A stretch of DNA of 64,000 nt, from the NCBI GenBank assembly GCA_037157565.1, contig JAZHRO010000024.1:12592501-12656500 (forward strand), read 5' to 3'. The stretch's first letter is position 1. Every line of letters starts with the position of its first letter. A program made the translations under genes and the position numbers. Origin of the DNA: Thalassia testudinum (taxonomy: Eukaryota; Streptophyta; Magnoliopsida; Alismatales; Hydrocharitaceae). Under the pieces are notes generated by a model. It had not been told where the DNA came from and ran no database searches. It saw only the letters and a program-made list of their open reading frames with translations. Shown in pieces: positions 55,634 to 64,000 of this stretch.

Positions 55634-57882
55634 TAGCTTTCTTCCTTGCACAACTAGAACTTGTTCATCAGGAAAGGTGTCAGTCAAGGGTAATGATGGT
55701 CTAATGTGGTCTGGGTGAAGTCCGGACAGGTGATCGGTTACGACGTTCTTGGACCTGGCTTTGTTGCGTATTTCCAGGTCAAATTCCTACAAGAGTAGGA
55801 TCCATCTGATGAGCCTGGGTTTAGTGTCCCTTTTGGCCAACAAATGCTGGATAGCCGAGTGGTCAGTGTAAATCGTCACGTGGGATCCCAAAAGATATGA
55901 TCGAAACTTTTCTAATCCAAAGACTATGGTGAGTAGCTCTTTCTCTGTGACAGTATAATTCCGTTGAGCCTCATCCAATGTCATGCTCGCATAGTAGATC
56001 ACCACGGGTTTCTTTTCTCTTCTTTGTCCTAGGACTGCATCGATGGCAAAATCTGATGCATCGCACATAATCTCAAAGTCCTGGGACTAGTCCAAGGGTT
56101 GTAATACAGGTGCAGTGGAGACTGTTTCCCTAAGAGTATTGTAAGACTTGATGCAATCAAGTGTCATGTAAGAAAGGGCATCGTTGGCTAGAAGGTCAGT
56201 CAAGGGTTTAGAGAGTTTGGAAAAATCTTTAATGAACCTTCTATAGAAACCAACATGTCCTAGGAAAGATTGAATTTGCTTGACCAAGCTAGGGGGTGGA
56301 AGTTTGGAAATTAGATCAACCTTAGCTCGATCTACTTCAATGCCCCTATGTGAGACGATGTGACCGAGGATGATCCCTTCCTGAACCATGAAATGGCTCT
56401 TTTCCCAACTTAAAACCAGGTTGACCTCGATACATTACTTCAAGATCTTCTCCACATTGCTAAGACAATGGTCAAATGAATTTCCAAACATGGAGAAATC
56501 ATCCATAAAGACATCCAAGTATTCACCCACCATCTCTGAAAAGATGGCTAGCATGCAATGCTAAAACGTAGCGGGTGCGTTGCATAACCCGAATGGCATA
56601 CGATGGAATGTAAACGTGCCATACGGACAAGTGAATGTGGTCTTCTCTTGATCTTCCAATGCAATAGCAACTTGGTTGTATCCTGAATATCCATCCAGGA
56701 AGCAAAAATATTTCTGCCCTGCCAATCGCTCGAGAATCTGGTCAATGAATGGCAGAGGGAAATGATCTTTCTTGATAGCCTCATTAAGCTTCCTATAGTC
56801 AATGCACACCCGCCATGCAGTAGCGGTGCAGGTGGGGATGGATTCACCCTAATCATTGGTGACAACGGTGAGCCGGGCTTTCTTGGGTACCACTTGAGTT
56901 GGGCTCACCCAAGGGCTATCAGAGATTGGGTAAATGATATCAGCGTCAAGCCACTTGATTATTTCATTTTTAATGACCTCTCGTATATTTGGGTTCAATT
57001 GTCTTTACATTTGGCGAGAAGGTCAAGCCCCATCTTCCAAATAGATCTTGTGAGTGCAATAGGTGGGGCTAATTCCCCTCAAGTCAGAAATTGTCCATCC
57101 AATGGCTGCCGGATGTTCAGAGAGGGTTGCAGTCAACCTAAGCTCTTGTTCCCTAGTTAAATGGGCATTCATAATCACAGGGAAGGTCTGGTCAGGTCCA
57201 AGGAAGACATACTTGAGATTATCGGGCAAAGGCTTCAGTTCGGGTGTAGGTGGGACAACATTCGACGGGTAAGGGAAAGGTGGGAGTTGATCAACATCAA
57301 TCTCCTCAAATGGTGGTTGTGTAAGGTAATCAGCTCTGGAAATGTCAATCTCCACAGGCTGGGATGGGTCAGGATAGTCATTGACTGGTTGAGTTAGATG
57401 GTCTGCTGAAGAGTAGAGAGTGAGGCATTCTTCAACCAGAGGTTCCACGGGATCGTGCTCCTCAATCCAGTCACAATCAAAAGACTTGGATGCCCTGAAG
57501 ATATCCAATTGCACCTTCTTGTCTCCAAAGACGATTTCCGTACATCCTGTGTCGCAATCAATGTTCACTTTAGCTGTAGCTAAGAAGGGTCTGCCCAGGA
57601 TGATGGATGTGTTTTGTAGTTGTTCGGGGACTTCCATGTCGAGAACCAAAAAGTTGACCGGGAAGTAGAAGTCCTTGACCCGAACAATTACGTCCTCGAC
57701 TACCCCCTTCGAGGTTTTCACAGATCTATCAGCCAATTGGATGGTCACAGGTGTAGGTTTCAACTCCCCAAATCCAAACTGGTGATATAGGGTTGTCGGG
57801 ATTAGGTTGATCGAAGCACCTAAGTCCAAGAGTGCTCTATCAAATGTCATGTCCCCGATATTACAAGATATCAGGGGTGCTC
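55634..57882 (-). pseudogene. pol: Element C protease, reverse transcriptase and RNase H
   Basis: The longest open part is 57850-57023 (275 aa, interior of the polyprotein). It has a retropepsin with LLDLGASINLIP (catalytic DLGAS) and IILGRPFLAT, then a variable linker, then ELKPLPDNLKYVFLG and LTREQELRL at the start of RT. RT continues in broken frames: IDYRKLNEAIKKDHFPLPF near 56800, LDGYSGYNQVAIA near 56700, the active site FMDDFS near 56500, and GHIVSHRGIEVDRAK near 56350. RNase H (56068-55787) has CDASD, the Glu in KELLTIVFG, and YTDHSAI. Stops near 57023, 56845, 56560, 56430 and 56085 make it non-functional. The connector to integrase follows to the TSD. Confidence 0.9.
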
Positions 57883-58661
57883 CTGGGTTAGTTCATTTGG
57901 GAGGAAGGCTACTCAATATAACTGAACTGGCTTATTCTAAGAGCACAACCTTCCTAGGTGCTTAGGTTCTCGACTTACGCTTTGGCGTACAGACATCCTT
58001 TAAGAACTTAGCGTAAGCTGAGATATGCTTGATTGCTTCAAGGAGTGGAATATTAATCTAGACTTGTTTGAAAATCTCCAATAGCTCCTCACTCTCAACT
58101 ACATCTTTCTTTTTCTTCATCTTTTCCAAGGCCTCAGGGTATAGTGTTTGGATTTGAATTGGTCAGTCTCTAGGTCCTTGGGTTTTTCCTACTCATCCTC
58201 AGAATTGGGTATCTCAGGGAGCGAGGTCACAGGAGGGGTCGACCATTTGGGATCCTGGGTTTTAGTGCCACTTCTCAAGATAACCACGTTGGCAGAGGCG
58301 TTGGGACCAGGGGTAGATCCTTAAGAAGAAGAGGAAGAAGAAGAACCAAACCCAGGGGGTGTTTGTGGGGCTCGCTGGACCATGTGGGCATGTCCGGGAT
58401 TGCCTTGGAACCCTTGAGAATTGGGGCCTCTGTTGATCACATTCCTCTGGTTCTGTTGTGGCTGAGAAGGAAGGGATTCCTGTTGTTTGCAATCCAACAG
58501 CTGGCTCAACTGTCCCTTCACTAATGCCATTTCCTCTTAATGTTTCTGATTCATATCAGCCATCATTTTTATCAGCGTGTCCATCTGGTTTTGCGGGGGT
58601 GGGGTCATCCTATTCTAATTATAGGGTGGTCTAACCGGTGGACCTTGTTGATAGGAGAGGG
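57883..58661 (-). pseudogene. gag: Element C gag C-terminus and gag-protease linker
   Basis: The minus strand reads ALVKGQLSQLLDCKQQ and a Gln/Asn/Pro-rich stretch (QPQQNQRNVINRGPNSQGF), then VVILRSGT, the LRSG motif that commonly marks the Athila gag-protease linker, and an acidic PNSEDE. Several stops occur. No zinc knuckle is visible, as is usual for this lineage. The rest of gag lies beyond element D, outside the window. Confidence 0.7.
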
Positions 58662-61345
58662 TGTAACGAATGCGTGCCCCAGACGTCTTTTAAGACGTCT
58701 GGGAGGAGGCCCAGACGTCGGTCCAGACGTCTGGGATCACATACAGACGTCTTAGCAGACGTCTGGGATCGTTTCCAGACGTCCTGAAATCCGTTATTTT
58801 CGACACACGCGAGTCGCCTGCGCGCCTGAGCGCGCAGACCGCATATTCCCTCTTTTTTCTCTCTGCGGCTGCAGGCGGCCTGCCACCTCCTCTCTCCTCC
58901 TCGCGCGGCCTTAAAAGGGCCACGCCTCCCCTCCCGTCTCCACAGTCTCCTCCTTCTTCTCCTTCCTGTGCGCGAGAGCGAGCGGACGCGAGGGCGGCAG
59001 CGACGGCCGCAGTGAGCGCGGAGGTGCGGCGTGCGAGGGCGGAGCTCTGCCGTGAGGCCGAGCTCGCCGGAGCGGCTTGGCCGGCTGGCGGAGGGCGCAG
59101 GGGGCGCGGAGCGACGCGGAGAGGGACCTGCTGCGGTCTGAGCAGCAGGAGCGCGAGGTGCGACGCGGGCGGCGTCGCGAGCGGAGGCCGAGCAGGGTCC
59201 TGATTCTGGAAAAATTTCCAGAATCAGACATCTGTGTTGATAGCCAGACGGCAAGGTCGACGTCTGTAAGATCATACCGACGTCTGAAAGGTGAGTTTTC
59301 CGCCTTCTTCTTCCTTCTTGTCGACTGACCGTACTGAGGGAGGGGGGGTTGGCTGTGCGCAGGTTCGCTGATTCGCCATCCTTTGCGAATCAGACGTCTG
59401 GAAGTTGTACCAGACGGCGGGAGTGACCTCCAGACGTCCTGAGGGACCATCGGACGTCTGGGATCTAGGGCAGACGTCCCCGCAGACTTCTGGACGTCTG
59501 GGAAACCACACTGAACAGGTAATTCTCTGATCCACTTTTTAAGACGTCTGGAAGGAGTTCCAGACGTCTGATTTTGCACAGTATCGTCTTTTTCGACCCG
59601 TTTAGGGCCCGTTCGGGCTCCGTTTTCCGCGATTCGAGTTGCGTTCTTTTCAGAATTAATTCCTCTACCCGTCTACAGTAGCTATACACTGTTTTGAGAC
59701 ACTCCTTGTGTTTGATCCTTGTGATAGGACCTCATTCGGTTGCAGTCTTGAGAGCCGCGGAGGCACGCGGGATTCCCGATCACGCCCCCATTACTCCTGT
59801 TGTACCTGGTAGAGTGGCTTTAAGTATTAATAAAATCTGTTAAAGTATGAAACCATAACTAGAACCTAGGACATTGCATCAATCCTAGGAATCAGAAATA
59901 TATGGAATGATAGTTCCTAGGTGTTGCATGAATCCTAGGGCCAGAAAACTAGATTGTATGATAGACCCTAGGATATGGCATGAATCCTAGGATGGAAAAA
60001 CTAGTGGAATGTATAATACTGCAGTCTTGGAAAAATGGAAAGGAATATATGAAGCTGCCTGTAAATTGAATTCACAGCTGCCTGTTATGAATAAAGAAAC
60101 ATGATTGGGATCATGGTTTGTAAGAACGTGAAACTGGAAAGTAAGACATAAGATGTTCTGGAACCCTACGGGGAAGTAGGAGTAGAACTCCTGGAAAGAG
60201 AATGGAATAGAATTGGGGAAGTGAGCTGGCCCTTGAGTACGGAGTACCAAGGAGAGCGACTGTCCCCCTGTTTAGTGCAGAGCTGAGCTAGCCGCCCCAG
60301 GGACCCGGGGGTTAGGACTGGCCACTCTGTACCGACTTGTTGGCCCTCGTGTACGTAGTACCGAGGAGAGCTAGTAGTGTTAGGAGAGTACTAGCTACCC
60401 CACGGGCCCCGGGGTTCTGCTAGCCTCTAGCCTCCTTCACCGACTTGTTAGGCCCACCAGGGCAAACCAGGGTAGTCAGGCGAGGGTGCGCGGACTGTGG
60501 AGGGGCAAGGCCCCGGTTTGGTTACTGTGGAGGGGTTGGACCCCTGTTACTGAGAGGGCTCTGCCCTGGTTCCGTGCTGTGCTTTGGGCGCACCCGCTAA
60601 CGGAAACGACTGACCGCGTGCCAGTGCGGGCTAGCTACCTGTGCGTTTATCGCGCGTGCCGTAGTCACCGTTACGTCTGTCAGTGACCTTGGGGTGGTTG
60701 ACTGAGGGTAGGATCACCACGGGGGACTCTCCCGGCCAGGAGAGCACCACGTGCTACTTCTACTTTTGGAAAAGACTGCAATCAAGATCGTTCCCACGAG
60801 GACATTCGAGATCAAGTAAAGGATCTGAGAAACAAATGAAATAGTGAGAAAAATTGAAAGATGTGAATAAAGGAAGTAATAGAACATAACAGCTACTGTA
60901 CACTCTACTGTTGCCTTTAGTTAGTTTGCCACTCTACTCAGCGTTTTGCTGACGTGTTACACTCGTTACCTTTTTCAGGACCAGGTGTTGAGCAGCCAGG
61001 GTCGGCGGCTGCAGAGGACGCTGGGCCGAGTAGGGTCCAGTAGAGTTACCACAGCCTTTTGTACCTCTTTTGTTTCTGTTCTAGTGAGTAGTTTTTGTTT
61101 CCGTTGTACCTTCTTTACCTGCAGTTCTTGTTATATGATAAATGTTGTTTTACTGTTGTGGTGGTACCTACTGTAGTAGTTTCTTTCCTTACTGCTGTAC
61201 CTTCTTACTGTTAGTTATATTCATGCTGAATGTGGTTTATTTTACTGTCTTTTGGTTACTTCCTCGTTGGACGACTAGGTCTTGGGATTAGTCGAGTCGG
61301 TCCGGTTCTCGTGTCTCGTAGGCACTCGGGAACCGGGTCGTTACA
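58662..61345 (+). repeat. 5' LTR of element D
   Basis: It starts TGTAACGAATG and ends GTCGTTACA. Like B it has eight AGACGTCT octamers (hand count), between about 58680 and 59570. A TATA-like TTAAAAGG is at 58911-58918. The unit with GCATGAATCCTAGG occurs three times (about 59862-60000) rather than twice as in B. Confidence 0.9.
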
Positions 61346-61348
61346 AGA

Positions 61349-61360
61349 TGGTATCAGAGC
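61349..61360 (+). other. Element D primer-binding site (tRNA-iMet)
   Basis: TGGTATCAGAGC, three bases after the LTR end, as in B. Confidence 0.93.
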
Positions 61361-61524
61361 AAGGTCGTCCCGAGAAGTGAATCAACTGACTGGAAAATAA
61401 CCAATTCACATGTTTATAGCTAGAGTAGCCACCACAACATGTCTCTTGACATGAGCTCCTAGAAGTTTTGTTAGGTACCGTCTGTTTTGACGTTTCCATT
61501 TTGTTTCGCGTCTCCTTGCAGGAG

Positions 61525-64000
61525 ATGCCTCGTCGCGGGACTGGCGAGACTGGCCGCGGGCGCGGCCGAGGGTGAGGTCGGCGAGGTGGACGTGCTGTTG
61601 TTGACGTCTCGGTGGACCAGCCACCACTCCCTGGCATCCAGGCCCAGGACCTCGCCAGACTGATACGGGATATTGTACGAGAGGAGCTCCACCCACCGCC
61701 CCGAGCACCTCCTCCTGGGGTTGCAGAGGGGGAGTCCTCTGTGGGACCACGCGACGGACGCGGCGCTGGACACGAGGGAGGGGATGGGCCCCTGCCGCCC
61801 CCACCTTCCTCCGACACTTCTGTACACGAGGCACCTTCGCCTGGAGGTGCACCAGCACCTCCCCTACAGCGCCACTTCGAGCTTTTCGGACAGTTCCGGA
61901 AGCTGAAGCCCCCCTCCTTCAAGGGGGATGAGGACCCGACCGAGGCAGAGGACTGGCTTGAGCAGCTGGAGAAGATCTTCGACACCCTTCGCCCCCCGGT
62001 GGAGTGGCTCATGGCCTTTGCCACGTACCAGCTGGAGAGTGCGGCACACCGGTGGTGGAGGGCGGTTCGGGGACAGGAGAGGGATGAGCCGACGTGGGAC
62101 CAGTTCGTCACCCTCTTCTGCGAGCAGTACTTTCCCCAGACATGGCAGGACCAGAGGAGGCGGGAGTTCCACACTCTCCGCCAAGGGACGATGACCGTGA
62201 GCGCGTACCGCACGCGTTTCTTGGAGCTGTCCCGCTTTGCAGCGACAGCAGTAGCCACTGAGGAGGAGCGCCTTTGGAGGTTCACCGAGGGGCTCCGGCC
62301 TGCGATCCGGGGGTATGTCAAACCCCTGAAGCTGCCGACGTTTTTGAGGGTGGTAGAGGCAGCCATGACTTACGAGGAGACCAACCCGTCCTCGCGAGAG
62401 ACCGACGGTGGGCGGAAGAGGCCCTTTCAGCAAGACTTCTCACAGGGCCGGCGAGAACGGAGACACGTGACGTCCGCAGGAGAGCCGTCACGTTGTGCAG
62501 GGCCATCAGTGGCCTTTGGGGGCCCTCGACAGGGGCCAGTCGCCAGCACCGGACCCCTGCCTAGCCGACAGCAGGGACTCACTGAGGGCGGGAGTCGGGT
62601 TCCCCTCTGCTACCAATGTGGCCAGCCGGGCCACGTCAGGAGGGACTGCCCATCTAGGGCAGGAGGTCAGCAGATACTTCCCGTGCAGAGCACTGGAGGG
62701 CGTGCAGGAGGCTGCGGTTCCCAGGCACGAGGAGGAGGACAGCAGTCGCGAGGAGGGTACCGGCCAGCACCTACCCATCCGACGCAGAGTGTGGCTGCTT
62801 CGTCCGCACCTAGAGCTGAGGGGCGTATCAACGCCCTAACACACAGGGACGCTAGAGCTTCGGGATCCGTGGTAGCAGGTATGGTTTCAGTTTCTGGCAG
62901 ACTCGTTTACACGCTTTTCGATTCCGGCGCTACGCACTCGTTTGTCGCAGCCAGTTTCGCAGTTAGTTTGGACCAGGATTATACACTGTTAGAGAATCCG
63001 TTCGTAATCAGAGGTCCGAGTGGTCAGCTGTTTGTAGCTGAGGAGGTGTACACGGGTTGCGAGGTTAGCATCGGGGGACATAGCCTTCCAGCTGACCTGA
63101 TTATGATACAGATGGAGGACTTTGGAGTGATTCTGGGGATGGATTGGCTGTCCGCTTACCACGCCTTGGTAGACTGTTTTGAGAGGAAGATTGTCTTCTC
63201 CATTCCGGAGCTGCCTTCTTTCGAGTTTCACGGGCAGCCAGTGGATGGAGGTTTCAGGTGCATTTCGGCACTTCGGGTGGCGAGACTTTTGAGCCAGGGG
63301 TGTGAGGGCTTCCTAGCTTGTGTGGTGGCAGAGCACAGCCCCGTGGCAGACTTCCAGAGCATCCCGGTGGTCAAAGAGTTCTCCGACGTGTTCCCAGACG
63401 AGTTACCAGGACTACCGCCCGAGCGTGAGATCGAGTTTGAGATCTCACTAGTACCAGGGACCAGCCCCATCTCCACCGCGCCATACAGAATGGCACCGCT
63501 TGAGCTGCGAGAGCTCAAGTCCCAGTTGCAGGACCTTTTGGAGAAAGGTTTCGTGAGACCCAGTGCATCTCCTTGGGGAGCCCCGGTACTGTTTGTGAAG
63601 AAGAAGGATGGGACCCTACGCCTTTGTGTGGACAACCGACAGCTGAATAGGGTCACCATCAAGAACAGATATCCGCTGCCGAGGATTGACGATTTGTTTG
63701 ACCAGTTGCGGGGTGCCACGGTGTTTTCCAAGATTGACTTGAGGTCTGGATACCACCAGTTGAGGATCAGGGAGACCGACGTCTCCAAGACAGCTTTCCG
63801 CACCCGGTACGGACACTACGAGTTTTTGGTCATGCCGTTTGGGCTGACCAATGCCCCCGCTGCTTTCATGGACCTGATGAACCGGGTGTTTAGACTGTAC
63901 TTGGACCAGTTTGTGGTGGTTTTCATAGATGATGTACTCATCTATTCTAGAGATCGGACGCAGCACGGACAACACTTGCGGATGGTTCTGGACACTCTGA
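61525..64000 (+). CDS. gag-pol: Element D Gag-Pol, 5' part, with one in-frame TGA at codon 17
   Basis: One frame runs from the ATG at 61525 to the window end (825 codons), interrupted only by TGA at 61573-61575. Element B has CGA there, so a C-to-T change is likely. The capsid region lies around residues 110-250 ([26 protein letters not shown]). The zinc knuckle [14 protein letters not shown] has intact C362, C365, H370 and C375. The protease has DSGAT with Asp466 and [10 protein letters not shown] shows [37 protein letters not shown] and the catalytic FIDD at residues 800-803. RNase H, integrase and the chromodomain must lie beyond 64000. It packages RNA (Gag) and copies it (Pol). The stop would abolish full-length Gag unless read through or bypassed by a later start. 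Confidence 0.92.

Larger units (their letters stand above)
26511..58661 (-). mobile_element. Element C: decayed Athila-type retrotransposon split by the tandem array
   Basis: On the minus strand the order is gag tail (58661-57883), protease, RT and RNase H (57882-55634), [array 55628-29858], integrase (29857-28849), 3' UTR and part of a 3' LTR (27393-26511). Removing the array and one CAGGG joins the codons before PWYADF to the RNase H-integrase connector without a gap. Element D cuts C at 58661. The 5' LTR and the start of gag lie outside the window. Stops and small indels are scattered through pol. Confidence 0.88.
58662..64000 (+). mobile_element. Element D: Tekay-type chromovirus, 5' half (runs off the window)
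   Basis: A full 5' LTR (58662-61345), a tRNA-iMet PBS and gag-protease-RT in one frame to the last base. It belongs to the same family as B. It is inserted in gag of element C; the left flanking pentamer is GAGGG, and the partner TSD is outside. The open frame indicates a younger insertion than B. Confidence 0.92.

Overview
The window is plant nuclear DNA, probably from a large, repeat-rich angiosperm genome. Every recognisable coding region belongs to Ty3/gypsy LTR retrotransposons. They include Athila-type pol, Tekay-type chromoviral gag-pol, a tRNA-Asp primer-binding site (PBS) and tRNA-iMet PBSs. I see no host gene, rRNA, functional tRNA gene or CRISPR array. The species cannot be told from the sequence.

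Layout: (1) 1-4160, minus strand: an old 5'-truncated copy (E) of the element family that forms the array below. (2) 4161-5208, minus: part of an LTR-like repeat (X1). (3) 5209-22344, plus: a decayed, 5'-truncated Athila-type element (A). Its integrase is split by a complete but mutated Tekay-type element (B, 7701-18051) with an imperfect 5-bp target-site duplication (TSD). (4) 22345-26508, minus: two decayed LTR-like units, Y and X2. (5) 26511-58661, minus: another Athila-type element (C), in the order 3' LTR fragment, 3' untranslated region, integrase, [array], RNase H/RT/protease, gag tail. (6) 58662 to the window end, plus: a second Tekay-type element (D) inserted in the gag side of C. Its gag-pol frame is open to the window edge except for one stop at codon 17.

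The most striking object is the array at 29858-55628. It has five identical-length LTRs (1764 bp) alternating with four internal regions (about 4.24 kb), and the whole 25.8 kb is bracketed by one perfect 5-bp TSD, CAGGG. Removing the array and one CAGGG makes the pol frame of C continuous, so the array occupies a single insertion site. Each unit has a tRNA-Asp PBS, a probable 1-kb leader intron, one 597-codon ORF with no recognisable gag or pol domain, and a 3' region with two polypurine-like tracts. The units differ by only a few SNPs and by homopolymer or microsatellite lengths. The SNPs fit stepwise duplication in place, and only the first LTR keeps the canonical TG start. The family is non-autonomous; Athila-type elements such as A and C are the likely source of its enzymes.

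Comparing E, the array, A and C shows shared non-coding architecture: a hairpin just before the polypurine tract (PPT), a second PPT-like motif 1.16-1.23 kb upstream, and LTRs starting TGAT. Between E and the array, the central part of the ORF differs mostly at synonymous sites. This suggests that the unknown protein was under selection.
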